From Arion vulgaris (lineage: Eukaryota; Mollusca; Gastropoda; Stylommatophora; Arionidae): a stretch of 64,000 bases of DNA. The notes beneath the pieces are model-generated. The model had not been told where the DNA came from. It ran no database searches and saw nothing but the letters and a program-made list of their open reading frames with translations. Made by a program: the position numbers and the translations under genes. Shown one piece after another: positions 9,812 to 20,328 of this stretch; positions within the stretch are counted from its first letter, which is position 1; every line of letters begins with the position of its first letter. The stretch covers positions 14,784,927 to 14,848,926 of the forward strand of contig CM036767.1 of the NCBI GenBank assembly GCA_020796225.1. The letters are read 5' to 3'.

Positions 9812-10240
9812 TCATCAGGTGCCATGCCGGCTGGCGTAGGCGATGATAGATCTCGACAAATCTCTTTCACTGGTGTTTGCTTTAATCTCAGAGGTTGACG
9901 CTCTTCCGTGCCATGAAGTCAGGCTATCCAAAATTGTCTTCTATGTTTCGTCTCCATTGATTTTACCGGTTACCATAACGTGTTCTAAACCTCCTTCTCA
10001 TTACATGCCCGAAAAAATGATGATTGCCTCTTTCGTATATTGATAACAAGCTTTCTCTGTGTCTTGGCCACATTCAACACCTCCATATTCTGTCATTTTA
10101 GCTGCGCATGGGAATCTCACAATCCTTTGGTAAAACAACGTCTCTGTGGCCTCGGGAGATTGTTCTATCTGTGTGATGACTGTCCATGACTCGCTTCCAT
10201 ATGTCAGTATTGGCTCTATGTAGGCGATTACGGAAATCTA
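9812..10240 (-). pseudogene. LINE-L 3' coding end
   Basis: The minus-strand translation includes YGSESWTVITQ-like, VAKTQRKLVINIRKRQSSFF and a terminal PAGMAPDD, with frameshifts. It is collinear with 40715-41292. This is the RT C-terminus of an L2/CR1-like LINE; clade placement is inference. Confidence 0.7.
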
Positions 10241-10299
10241 CAAATCTGAGGTGATCAGACCAGACCAGGAGACAACCGTGGATAGGCTTCGGTGATACT

Positions 10300-10450
10300 A
10301 ATTACATTGTCGTTAAAGGACAAAGACACGTGTGTATAGTATCACATAAGTAAGAAAAATGTAATTAAATATATAACTAACGACAATCGCACGTTTCGAC
10401 CATAGGTCTTGTTCAAGGAGACACATAGACACAATAAACACTAAATAAAC
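10300..10450 (-). mobile_element. Penelope-like terminal fragment, hammerhead-like motif
   Basis: The minus strand reads CAAGACCTATGGTCGAAACG, with GACC/GGTC stem arms followed by GAAAC. The 5' partner of a hammerhead core (CUGANGA) is degraded. Related segments are at 22185 and 57027. Assignment to Penelope-like ends is by analogy. Confidence 0.4.
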
Positions 10451-10475
10451 TAAAACATAGATCTAAATTGCTCTG

Positions 10476-10545
<70 letters not shown>

Positions 10546-10707
10546 GCGGATCGTCTTTAAGGGCCAGAAGTGCCGGTCCCCACCAAAAATAATGTGTAAC
10601 GTGTATGTATTATTTCATGGATTAAAATATAACCTAACCCAAAACCATGATTTTCCCTGAAAATGTGTTCTGGTCCCACCAACAAAAACTATCACGAGTC
10701 GCCACTG

Positions 10708-10784
<77 letters not shown>
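10476..10784. repeat. (TA)n microsatellite, split by a MITE
   Basis: TA runs at 10476-10540 and 10708-10784, the latter passing into GA repeats to about 10801. The break is exactly the hAT-1 element, so a single TA tract was the target. Confidence 0.95.
10541..10707. mobile_element. hAT-1 MITE copy 2
   Basis: Begins AGTGGCGGATCGTC (first base of CAGTGGCGG mutated) and ends CACGAGTCGCCACTG. Shares GTCCCCACCA- and TGGTCCCACC-like subterminal blocks with copies 1 and 3. The 8-bp TSD would be TATATATA and cannot be proved inside a TA tract. Confidence 0.75.
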
Positions 10785-10800
<16 letters not shown>

Positions 10801-10801
10801 T

Positions 10802-11639
10802 AGTTATAGATGTATATAATTGTTAGTCTGGAGGTCGATGAAGGATCAATGGTTACGTGTAGATGGGTAGGTTAGTGATTGAACTAAGTTGGCTAACCTC
10901 TGACCTAGATTAAACGCGTCTATAGTAACGGTAATAGAACTGAAGGCTAAGAGTGCAGGTAAAAATACTAAGAAAATATCGCTGCTGCAAATTTCAAGTC
11001 TCTCTTTCTCCATCTCTCCCTCACAGTGGATACCAATGTGTTGTGCACCGACTGTAGATAAACATATAAGTCAGATAGAGAAGGTGGATACTGGGTACGC
11101 CATTCGAGGTATGCCATAACTATTTGAGCAAAACTTCAACACGTTTGTACAGCTTGTAATAGCTTGATACAGTATAGATGAGGAGGTGTGTGGGGAGACT
11201 AGTTAAAGATATTCATTAGTACTGAAATAGTTATGTTATGCGATCGACGTCATGGCACATTGGGCTTTCCTATTCGTGCTATGTCCTCTACTGCAGCATC
11301 CATCCCAAAGTCTATTTGCTCACCGTACCCATGAGAAGTTGATTAGTATATCTTCTCTCTCTACCACAACAACGACGACACTGTCTGGCATGTATGTCCA
11401 AACTTAATTCCTAATTCTCGAACTCGTTCCAGTGTCTGAGACTAGCTCATGTCACATATATGAGAGTGTACCGCATTGATGAAATCGGTTCTGTCCATGC
11501 TTCTGCCCTCTTGAGTTGAGACATTGTTTCCTGAAAGAGTAATGTAATTTAAGAGAGAGAGGGACAGAGGGAGAGAGATAGAAAGGAAGAGACAGGGGGA
11601 AGGTAGTGAATGACGAAATCGACTATGTGTTAAAGAAGC
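10802..11639. other. Unassigned stretch
   Basis: Mixed-composition DNA with short CT-rich runs. I see no repeat shared elsewhere in the window, no motif-bearing frame and no RNA-gene boxes. Confidence 0.4.
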
Positions 11640-11710
11640 GTTTCCCAAACTGTGGTCCGTGGTCCCCCGGGGAGTCCACGAGGTACTCACCGTGGGTCCT
11701 CAAGCGCTTT
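11640..11710 (+). mobile_element. hAT-3 5' terminal fragment
   Basis: GCGTTTCCCAAACTGTGGTC, then GAGTCCACGAGGTACTCA, is collinear with the left end of hAT-3 at 24300-24370. Only the first about 70 bp survive. Confidence 0.55.
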
Positions 11711-11900
11711 AAACTTCATTTGTTCACTAATAAATCCCTTGCAAATCCGATTCAAAGATACACTCAAGAACTCAATGAAATACTTTGGCATAGATGTCAA
11801 CAACTGGGAGAATTTTGCTCAAGACAGATCAGCCTGGTGCACACTTCTTCGGCACGGTTCCTCGGCCTGCGAGACAGGTAGAACAGCACGGATGGAACAA
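11711..11900 (+). pseudogene. LINE-X C-terminal fragment
   Basis: The translation FKDTLKNSMKYFGIDVNNWE then FAQDRSAWCTLLRHG matches the conserved tail of a LINE ORF (family pattern RFKD-x-K…W-x-x-A-x-DR-x-x-W). Only representative here. Confidence 0.6.
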
Positions 11901-11929
11901 AAACGTCAAAACAGAAAGGCAGTAGAACT

Positions 11930-12282
11930 TCCCACAAGTGCAAGTATACCTTCAACAAGAAGAAGAAGATTTCAAGCCCGTATCGGGCTCACTATACCAC
12001 GTTGGTACTATACCATGCATACAGTACATCGAGAAGCAAAGATTCAAGTGGTTCGGCCATTTAATGAGAATGGAACCACATTTACTACCATCACGTGCCT
12101 ATAATAATCGACACTCAGGGCGCAGAGCACGAGGCAGGCCAAGAACAAGATGGATAGATAACATCTCAGAGTCCCTGCGAAAGCATGGACTGCCGCAACG
12201 TCAACGCAACGACTGGACAAATAGAAACTAACTCCCACGACCTTCACACAAAGTGGTTAGATAAGATAAGATAAGATAAGAT
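11930..12282 (+). pseudogene. LINE-W 3' end with (GATAA)n tail
   Basis: The translation reads IQYIEKQRFKWFGHLMRMEP, then RRARGRPRTRWIDNISES, then RNDWTNRN stop. The 3' end CACAAAGTGGTTAGATAAG continues as a pentanucleotide tail, the kind of simple-repeat end some LINEs carry. Best-preserved LINE-W tail. Confidence 0.75.
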
Positions 12283-12690
12283 CGGGCTCACTAGTCATCT
12301 ACGTACACACAGACAAACATAACGCAACTACATTCCTTTGGATGAAAATTTGTGTGGTCATTATCACCCATGATGGACGAACATCAATAAATCCTTTGCT
12401 ACTGTACCCGGCTTCCACCCACCTATTTCTATTTCTGTTCAATGTTCATTCGGATATCTTTCGTTTCTTTCTTCATTCCAAACACCTCCTTCAATCCGCT
12501 TGTCTTTCTTTCATTCCCCCACAACTCTAGGACATAAACAAACCGCTCCAGGCAAGAGTGAGGTAAGCTTACATGAAGAATGCTAGGTTATCTTATCCTG
12601 TCCCAGCTTGTGATAGCCTTCTTACGTGGCAACTCAGTCTTAAAACTAGAGGTTCTCAACATTTGGCAACTCGCGCCCCAACGGTTTTTT
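12283..12690. other. Unassigned, possible hAT end
   Basis: Mostly T/C-rich DNA. Near 12648, AGAGGTTCTCAACATTTGGC resembles a hAT terminus but has no partner end or TSD. Confidence 0.3.
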
Positions 12691-12699
12691 TTCATACAC

Positions 12700-12985
12700 A
12701 AAGTCGATCTTCACGTAATTAGAGAACAAGGAACAACATACGGATCAAGAAAGAACAAATTAAATGATTCGGCGACATAAGCAGGTTACAAACAGACAGT
12801 GCACATCAAAGAGCAATGCTGCTCTGATACAATAGATACAAAGCAAAAGGCCGGCCACGTAAAAGGTGGACCTCAGAGATAATAGAGGCGAAGAAATACA
12901 TTATTTATGAAGCTCACACAAGGGCTCGTTCTAGAAATCTCTACTTATCCTGATACTGTGAGGCAAAACAGGACTGGAGAAAAGA
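12700..12985 (+). pseudogene. LINE-W-related tail
   Basis: The translation includes IKWFGDISRLQTDSAHQRAM and KAKGRPRKRWTSEIIEAKK, the G-x-GRPR-x-RW block of LINE C-termini, more diverged than the 11930 copy. 5' truncated. Confidence 0.6.
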
Positions 12986-13004
12986 AAGAAAGAGAATAAG
13001 AGTT

Positions 13005-13180
13005 TAAGACCCCAGGGAAGCAACAGACAATGAATATGATCAATAAATAGTCAATGTAAGGGCTTCTGGAGAGAAATAAATAACGAAACACGGGATTTGA
13101 ACAAGAAACCCTTATTCCTTACGGTACCCATTGCCTATCTCCTACACTACGAGCGTTTTTAAAGAACACAACCAGCTAGC
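13005..13180 (-). mobile_element. SINE-K
   Basis: The minus strand carries CTCGTAGTGTAGGAGATAGG (A-box region) and CTTGTTCAAATCCCG (B box), then GGGCTTCTGG-complementary body sequence shared with 42240-42434. 3' border uncertain. Confidence 0.55.
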
Positions 13181-13329
13181 CCTTCAAGAAAAGAGCTTTA
13201 CCGAGGAAGGAGTGTCTGTCGTAAACACTTCGTCTGTTAGACACAAAATAATCAGGCCAGATTCGATCGAATAGTGTTTTGTACGTAATTAACAGTTTAA
13301 TGCATTGGCGTCGCGTTCTAAAAATATAC

Positions 13330-13500
13330 ATTAAAAAAGGGTCTGAAAGTGAAGGATTCACTTCATTGCACCAGGTTTCCCCACATGGCTCTGTCCCTGT
13401 CGGCAAGGATGAGACGCCATTTGTCTAGAGTGTTGCACAAAGCACGAGCTCCGTAGTGATCATCAACAATCCTAGTGATCTTATGAAAAAGTTATACATC
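13330..13500 (-). mobile_element. SINE-E, partial
   Basis: Contains the family 3' end (GGATTCACTTCATTGCACC on the plus strand) and the GAGTGTTGCACAAAGCACG body. The tRNA-like head is lost and adjacent sequence is SINE-H. Confidence 0.6.
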
Positions 13501-13735
13501 TGACTCGGTCCTTTTCTCACACGTGGAGCGTCGACCAAGAAATACAATTTCCCGTAGAATTTTCAGACCTTAGGGTATGAAGTCACTTCCCATTTCTAGA
13601 TTTTAGTGTGCATGAGGTATGAGGGCAAATTCCTTTCCTCTCACGTGAAACGTCTAGTGTGGGCCTGAACCCACACCCCTTTTGTTTCCGAGTAGATAAA
13701 CGAACGCTTACGCATTACGCTACAACTATTAGCGA
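13501..13735 (-). mobile_element. SINE-H
   Basis: The minus-strand head reads TGTAGCGTAATGCGTAAGCG then GTGGGTTCAGGCCC. The same head is seen at 51062-51230 and as an array at 63175-63520. The body shares little with the other copies. Confidence 0.5.
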
Positions 13736-13739
13736 CATA

Positions 13740-13900
13740 AAAGTAAAGTCACGAACCTGTTTTCATTCCATGTGGTCCATTATATGTGATGTAGTCAACA
13801 TCGTGTCGGCTGTGTTTTAATTACAGATTTGTTCTGGTACCCAAGTGAGGCTGAGTATACCTGAAACCGTTTGCGGTTAGGAAAAATAATCCATGCGGTA
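13740..13900 (-). mobile_element. SINE-D, decayed
   Basis: AAAGTAAAGTCACGAACC, TGATGTAGTCAACATCGTG and TGGTACCCAAGTGAGGCTGA line up with the SINE-D body; the head is lost. An old copy abutting LINE-N. Confidence 0.5.
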
Positions 13901-13904
13901 ATTA

Positions 13905-14590
13905 GTTATTGGTTACAGAACTGACGACACAGCACTCCGGGCAGACGCATAAGTGCTCAGTCTTCCGCAACAGATGTCAAAGGGTATGCATACTGATGGT
14001 TGCCGTGGCTCGCTGGTTAAACACAAGCCTCTCAAGCATCCACATCTACTTGTATAACGCGTAATTCCAAACTACTTGAATGGCTGCATTGATTCAACAT
14101 CAATTATAGTGACCTCATCCAACAGTAGGTCGCCAAGAGACCAAAGACACACCCTTACCCAGGCTAAACTCCTCAACAATCGATTATTTCGATGTAAATC
14201 TGCCTGCTCTCTCGTTGCCGAACACCCCACAGACAGGACAGTAGATCCGCGTGAGTCTTTGGAGGTTAGAAACTTCTGTAGACGACACCCACTCATACCG
14301 CAAAATGCTATTCTGCATCTTCTGCAGCACTGACTGAGAGTCAGAAACAGCGGTCCCAGTAAACGAAGTCCTAGAGAGCCAATGGAGGACAGCAGTAACG
14401 GCCTCAACCTCCATCCTCATATTGGAAGTGGCTGTCCTGTATACTCCACTTCGCTCTGCAACAACCCTACCATGCGCGCTAGCCAAGAAACCCAATTCTG
14501 ACTTCTCACCACGATGCACAGGGAATTCGGAACCCAGACCACCCCGGTCTAGGATGCCCAGTGCATTAACCAATGAACCTCTGCGGGAGA
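13905..14590 (-). pseudogene. LINE-N RNase H domain and 3' end
   Basis: The minus-strand translation reads ELGFLASAHGRVVAERSGVY, MEVEAVTAVLHWL (glutamate motif), VSDSQSVLQKM (aspartate motif) and NERAGRFTSK (degenerate GNERAD). A non-coding 3' end carrying GGGCAGACGCATAAGTGCTC on the plus strand follows. Frames shift at about 14200. An inactive I/Jockey-like LINE end. Confidence 0.75.
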
Positions 14591-14614
14591 AAAATCACGT
14601 CAAGAGCAGTTTTT

Positions 14615-14965
14615 AAAAAAACCACAGCCCCCGCTAACAGAAGACCGAATAGCTTAGTCGACGAATCGGAGATTTCTGTTTGATTGGGGCTGGCTTTTAT
14701 ATGTTTGATAGAGCGCTGTACACTTTATTGCAATTTAACAGAATTCTATGAGCCCATGATTATTTATTGATGAAAAGTGTTAACAATACTGATATTTCTT
14801 AGTGTTAAATTTACCTTGTAATATAATATAACTTTGTGCTGTTTTTAACATGAATTAGTCTTTTATACAACAATACTGGAATGCGAGGTCACGCGACGGT
14901 TGTGGTCCTATTTCCTAGAATTTTGACCCGAGCCCACTGGCCGTATGGTTATCGGAGGCCACGGC
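14615..14965 (+). mobile_element. T element
   Basis: A family of roughly 350-400 bp containing TATTTATTGATGAAAAGTG and GGAATGCGAGGTCACGCGAC, ending GTTATCGGAGGCCACGG. Its left end CCACAGCCCCCGCTAACA is a poor inverted match to the right end. No ORF. Other copies: 15584, 31900, 49012, 52375, 52976. Confidence 0.65.
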
Positions 14966-15370
14966 ATAAACGAAAAAAATTAAGGTAGAATAACATGGAG
15001 AGAACCGCTGACAATTACTGGTGTAAACTTAAAGAAACAAACTTAACGAAACATTGCGAATATGGGACAAGGTTTTTGTCGAAAGGAATAAACATCACAA
15101 CGGATGGATTAGATAGAGAACACGTGGAACATGAGAGAAGTAAATAAAAGGAGAAAAAAACGATTGTGAAGGGCAAAAATAATAGAAAACAAAACATGAG
15201 ACGGACCATAAAACATGATTTAAACTTAACAAAAGGGGGAAAGTGTGGCAAACGAGATAAGTGAAACCGTTTGGGAAAAGAGGTCTAAGAGTGACAGGTG
15301 TCAACGACAAAGGTTTGAAGAGGACAACAAAATTGCCAGGTATGCGTTCCGTTTGTTATGGTACCTAAGT
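14966..15370. other. Unassigned stretch
   Basis: A/G-rich plus strand. Short hydrophobic frames on the minus strand (15015-15310) reflect T-rich composition and are not supported as genes. Confidence 0.35.
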
Positions 15371-15379
15371 ACCACAGCC

Positions 15380-15583
15380 GCCCGTCTGCCCAGCGTGCTC
15401 GTAGCGCGTTGGACTACGGGTGACTATCCCTCTGTGTGGCGGGTTCAATTCCGCGGGATGGCAGAAAAAGCCACAGATTCCCCAGATTTATGGTGTTCGT
15501 GGCACCGAACCGAAGGGTTACGATGTCCATGGCACCGAGCCGAAGAGCTGAAAAGCTCAAGTGCTTCTGGATCGGAAAAAAGG
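15380..15583 (+). mobile_element. SINE-A, full length
   Basis: GCCCGTCTGCCCAGCGTGC, GTAGCGCGTTGGACTACGGG (A box), GGGTTCAATTCCG (B box), two CATGGCACCGAGCC-type blocks, CTTCTGGATCGGAAAAA. TSD ACCACAGCC at 15371-15379 and 15584-15592. Representative two-block copy. Confidence 0.9.
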
Positions 15584-16145
15584 ACCACAGCCAACTATAA
15601 ACTCATACGGCCAGAGGACTCAAGTAAAAATTCTAGGAAATAAGACGACCCCAACCGTCACGTGACCTCGCATTCCAGTATTGTTGTATATAGACAACCT
15701 GCTGCCTTGCAGGTCGGCTGGGGACAGCCAAATGCAGACGGAGAGCGAACCCAGTAAACGTTGGCTAAAACTGGACACATCGTCAAAGGATAAGCACCAG
15801 AGCTCAAAATAGCGCTGCAGATGTGACGAAACACGCCCATGTTAAAGCTGCATGAATCAGATTTCTACATAAATGAGATTCATGGGGAAATCTGGTACAT
15901 CAGTCTAAGCGGTGATCGCGAGAGAGAGAGAGAGTATGTAGAGGAATACATTTAAAAACACACAACATGCTAAATCAAGGTTATATTATGTAACAACTTA
16001 AGTTTAACAATAAAGAATATCAATATTATGAATATTTTTCCTCAATAATTAACTCAAGTAAAATTGCACAAAATCATGCAGTGTTCTATCAAACATATAT
16101 AATATCCAGTCCTCCCCCAACTCAAACTAGGTCAGGGTTTCCCCT
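15584..16145 (-). mobile_element. T element, split by SINE-I
   Basis: Left part 15584-15690 (GTGACCTCGCATTCCAGTAT) and right part 15940-16145 (GTGTTCTATCAAACATATAT) are collinear with 52976-53343 once 15691-15938 is removed. Minus orientation. Confidence 0.7.
15691..15938 (+). mobile_element. SINE-I with (GA)n tail
   Basis: AACCTGCTGCCTTGCAGGTC, GCGAACCCAGTAAACG, ending GGTGATCGCGAGAGAGAGA. Flanks TGTATATAG and AGTATGTAG are a plausible mutated TSD. Shares head and tail with the better copy at 40900-41128. Confidence 0.65.
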
Positions 16146-17170
16146 GTGAGTTATGCGGCCCAATATTAGAGTTGGTTGTGCTAAGTACATATAAGTTGAG
16201 CAACTACACAGGTTTTATCACTGGTAAGGCTGACGATAACGAGGTCGATAACACGCATCGCATAATATATTGCTAAACAGGATTACTACCGACTCTCTAA
16301 TATATAAATAAACTGGCTTACTAGGAAATATGACGATGTTGGAATAAATAAGAAAAAAACTAAATGAGGGAAAAAGAACTGTGAAGGAATGCCGGAAGTA
16401 ATTCACGTACGTGCTCCTGCAGGACAAAGGTGAGTAGAAGGCCAGGGTTTCGAGAAACAGTTTGGAAGGTACGCGGGTAGGGTAAAAATAAAAAAATAAC
16501 CGAGATAGTGAATTCTTGTTTACATGTCGGACCCGAACAAAGCCGGGCGCAAAGTGTACTTATATCACCTGTCGTAGTATATGTTCATACGTCACTGGGA
16601 TTGACGTGTCTATGAAGGAATTCAGGGAGTGCGGAGAGAGGTAGAGGGGCCGGGCCCAGTCATGTTCTCTCTCTCATTCCTCCAAATCTTAATGAAACTA
16701 GGTTAAGTGTTTATACTAACACAGCTGTTGTTATGGTTCAACTCTGACCCTACAGTCATCCGGTCGTGATTATGATAATAAGGTTGGGAGGAAGGAGGGA
16801 ACATTAGCGATGAAAAGTAAAAATAAAAGCTTCAGTAAAAATTGAAAGTAAGATTTGCAACAAAGGAGTAAAATTTGAAGTCAAATCCTAAGTAGAATTA
16901 AATACAATTTAGAAATAAAATGTTACAGGTTAAATTTGAAGAAAAAATGTTAATTTCAAACAAAAATAATTTAGAAATAAAGTTTAATTTGAAGAAAAAT
17001 GTGAAACAAAAAAATTGAAGAAAATTTTGAAAATAAATAAAATTTTACGAAAAATTTGGAAATAAATTTAATTTTACGAAAAATTTGAAATTCAAATATT
17101 CAATTTGAAATTTAAAAAAATTCAAAACATTTGATATTTTGTAAAATTCGAAGAAAGAGTTGATATACCA
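16146..17170. other. Unassigned, A-rich
   Basis: From 16800 the plus strand is strongly A-rich with quasi-repeats such as AATTTTACGAAAAATTTG. 16146-16800 matches no family here. No convincing coding signal. Confidence 0.4.
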
Positions 17171-17274
17171 AAATTAAAAAGAAGAAATATAAGTGAAGGC
17201 TTCTTGTTGAGACTTGTTTCATTCATAAACTTGTTGAGTGATATCTCAACAATTTGGACTTGTAAAAATAAACT

Positions 17275-17510
17275 AAATTACATACTTTGGTCACATCAAG
17301 TGTCATGATGGACTGGAAAGAACAATACTAGAGGGCAGGGTCCCAGGACGCAGAGGCAGACCAAGAAGAAGATGGCTACAAGATATTAAAGAAACCATGA
17401 ACATGACCATCGACGAAGTGGGTGAACTGACAAGAGACAGAGTGAATTTCAGATGTGCTGCAAAGAGAGCAACGTCCTATAAAGGATACGCACCTTGATG
17501 ATGATGATGA
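17275..17510 (+). pseudogene. LINE-M tail with (ATG)n end
   Basis: The translation reads TYFGHIKCHDGLERTILEGR, RGRPRRRWLQDIKETMNM and VGELTRDRVNFRCAAKRA, then TGATGATGATGATG. Nearly identical to the end of 27640-28318, so both are recent 5'-truncated insertions of one lineage. Confidence 0.8.
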
Positions 17511-17554
17511 AAAATAAACTATATGCAGACTTGAATACTTGGTTAGATTAACTA

Positions 17555-17860
17555 GTAATCTTTAGGAGGTCTATGTGGCGTGTCATTTCCGCGGAGAGGA
17601 GCCGTGTAATATGGGGTACAACCAGACGCAATGAAGTCAATAATTCGGTTTAAAACCCCCTTTTAAGAAACATATAGATAGACATCAGACATAGATATCT
17701 CTGTGGCTAAGTGGTTAGCCGTTGCCTTGTGAGTAGAAGGTCCTGGGTTCGAATTCGACCGCGTTCTGTTCAGAGTGCATTTTTTCCAGAGACCCCTAGG
17801 ATTGTTGCCGGAGCTACGGGTTTGTGTAATACTCTCGGCAGGTGGCGTGTCATTTCTCTC
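17555..17860 (+). mobile_element. SINE-E, two pieces in disorder
   Basis: 17560-17660 is the family's 3' half (GGCGTGTCATTTCCGCGG…GCAATGAAGTCAATAATTCG). 17697-17860 is a 5' half with the head CTCTGTGGCTAAGTGGTTAG and GGGTTCGAATTCG. Order 3' then 5' suggests two insertions or a tandem remnant. Confidence 0.7.
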
Positions 17861-18742
17861 TCAGTCTGGTCAGCGACTTGGATTCACAACCTTGAAACTG
17901 ACAGCGAATATCTCGACAAAGTACGACTTAGTCCCCACTAACTACAGAAGGGATGGGGTTTGCTTCCAAACCAGTCTTGATAGGAATCATGACATGTTCA
18001 AGGTCTTCCTTAGCTCTATTACCTGAAATATCTTCGTTTCTCTCTCTCGATCCCCAAATATCTTAGTTTAAGTAGTCGTAAACGTGTTAAAGACCAAACT
18101 CACCAGTTGTTGATGTCCTGGACAGACAGGCCAGGCCCTCTGATATGATAGGGCCATTTCTTCGTGGTTTGTGCGGCCACCAAGGTTTCGTTGCTCGAGC
18201 CAGTGTGACAGGCGGGGGACAATGAACCCAAAGGATGTCCTCGCGCGCACACACAGACACGAGATGTCCAGTGTCAAGCGCGTGTTAACTAGCTCAGAAA
18301 CAAGTAGATACAGATATATATCCGTAACTGTGTCCTTTAGAATTCCGTTATCCCATGGACATACATAAACACAATATCTTTACAACTGAGACAGGTATCA
18401 TTGACAAGTAAACAAGTTCTGATACATCGATACATTTTCATTGAGCTGTGCACTGTCTTCCATCATGAATCAAATCGATCGCGTTATGTAGTAATTAAAA
18501 ATAATCACATCTACCACCAACCATATGTATGATAAATTAAATCACAACCATCAGATACCATATGTCAGTGATGAAACTTAACTGATATCATTTCTGCAAG
18601 TTCTGACTCCGAGAAATATATTAGGAATGCCTGTCTAAAAGTGGTATATTTCTAATCAAAGACTGCATTTCATATCTGCGTGAGGAGGAAGTTTTTAATT
18701 TACATTCCTAACAAAACAAACGCTGTTGTTCATCTATTCCAG
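17861..18742. other. Unassigned, upstream of candidate exon
   Basis: No family repeat recognised. The absence of SINE/LINE matches over about 880 bp is notable here and fits intronic or single-copy DNA upstream of the possible exon. Short frames present show no motif. Confidence 0.35.
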
Positions 18743-18880
18743 GACGATCCCTACCAGCAGTGCCAGAACACATTTGAGAAATATATGGATAGTAATAGTT
18801 GTTATTTTACTCCTTCGGGTAATGACTGTATCCGTGCTAATATACAAAATATGACTGTTGACTTCTGTACTCTATACTAA
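18743..18880 (+). CDS. Possible terminal exon, Cys-rich secreted-type protein
   Basis: A pyrimidine-biased tract ending CATCTATTCCAG precedes a phase-0 frame of 45 codons to a TAA at 18878-18880. The peptide starts DDPYQQCQNTFEKYMDS and ends NMTVDFCTLY. It has four cysteines and one N-x-T sequon, suggestive of an extracellular domain end. I cannot name the family. An AATAAA lies near 19228. Upstream exons are not identifiable in this window, and it could equally be chance or repeat-derived, since its last about 45 bp recur in the adjacent array. Confidence 0.25.
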   Translation, partial: DDPYQQCQNTFEKYMDSNSCYFTPSGNDCIRANIQNMTVDFCTLY

Positions 18881-19230
18881 TATATTGTTCAAAGCACACT
18901 GTGGCACCGGAATCCGTGTTAATATACACAATATGACTGTTGACTTATGTAAACTATACTAATATATCGTTCGAAGCACACTGTGGCACCGGAATCCATG
19001 CTCATATACACAATATGACTGTTGACTTATGTAAACTATACTAATATATTGTTTGAAGAACACAGTGGCACCGACTGTTCACTTCTGTACTCTATACTAA
19101 TATATTGTTCGAAGCACACTGTGGCACCGGAATCCATGCTCATATACACAATATGACTTGACTTATGTAAACTATGCTAACATAGTGTTTGAAGAACACA
19201 GTGGCAGCGGATACCGCGTTTATATTTATC
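18830..19230. repeat. About 82-bp tandem array, 4-5 units
   Basis: Units contain ACTAATATATTGTTCGAAGC, CTGTGGCACCGGAATCC and AATATGACTGTTGACTT; one internal unit is shortened to about 57 bp. The first unit overlaps the end of the possible exon, so the array appears to have grown from it. Confidence 0.85.
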
Positions 19231-19514
19231 AAATAAAACACTTCGTTCTGTCATTTGGTCAAAGACTTGAGAAAATGATAAGTTTTCCCTGGAGACTAAT
19301 GCCACTAACACAGGTAAAAATCTAAGCACAATGATGATCCAGTGATAAATGCTAAAATAATGTACAGTTCATTGACTATCCCAAGTTGCATGTGTGATCT
19401 CTGCGTTGTTCTCCAGAATTGGTTAAACAATACCGCATCAAGTTGAGACTATCGGGTATGTATTATCCCACAATTGCAAGACACAATTATACATCACAAA
19501 TATTTCAATCCTAT

Positions 19515-20066
19515 TTTGTGTGTCCACTGACCGAACGACTTCACTCAAAGTGACTACAAGCGACCGGTGAACTACCACAATATAACAGACTTTTAATAAC
19601 AGATTTGAGAACACAGTGAAGATCTCCAGAACAGCTGCTGCATGTGGGCGTATGCTTTCACCTTGTGTGTCCACTGACCGAACGACTTAAAGTGACTACA
19701 AACGATCGGAAAACTACCACAATATAACAGACTTATAATAACAGATTTGAGAACACAGTGAAGATCTCCAGAACAGCTGCTGCATGTGGGCGTATGCTTT
19801 CACCTTGTGTGTCCACTGACCGAACGACTTAAAGTGACTACAAACGATCGGAAAACTACCACAATATAACAGACTTATAATAACAGATTTGAGAACACAG
19901 TGAAGATCTCCAGAACAGCTGCTGCATGTGGGCGTATGCTTTCACCTTGTGTGTCCACTGACCGAACGACTTAAAGTGACTACAAACGATCGGAAAACTA
20001 CCACAATATAACAGACTTTTAATAACAGATTTGAGAACACAGTGAAGATCTCCAGAACAGCTGCTG
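19515..20066. repeat. 142-bp tandem array, about 4 units
   Basis: Starts of TTGTGTGTCCACTGACCGAA fall at 19515, 19663, 19805 and 19947. Units 2-4 are nearly identical; unit 1 has insertions (148 bp). No internal frame runs through it. Confidence 0.93.
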
Positions 20067-20328
20067 TGTGTGTGCCAGAAACGACAAAAGGCGAGTAAGA
20101 CCTGGTGTAGGTCACAAATCAGGCCGACATCAAGGGAGATGTTATTTTCCTGAGTTGTTCATATCTGATTTCCCGACGTTGCCGACTTCCTTCTCTCCCC
20201 GGCCTATGACCATCTAGCTAGTGAGTGAGTGATCTACCTGTCTGACTTTCTTCCACGTTTGCACGTGCAAGCGGAGCGAGCGTTACTGCCACTGCCATAA
20301 CGTCCTGTCGTTTACAACACTAACACAG

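Noticed and set aside
15015..15310. Small membrane proteins on the minus strand
   Set aside because: Hydrophobicity follows T-rich composition; two overlapping frames show the same effect.
15380..15583. tRNA gene
   Set aside because: A and B boxes are present, but the head cannot fold into a full cloverleaf with acceptor stem and is joined to a 130-bp body and poly(A), with ten sibling copies: a SINE.
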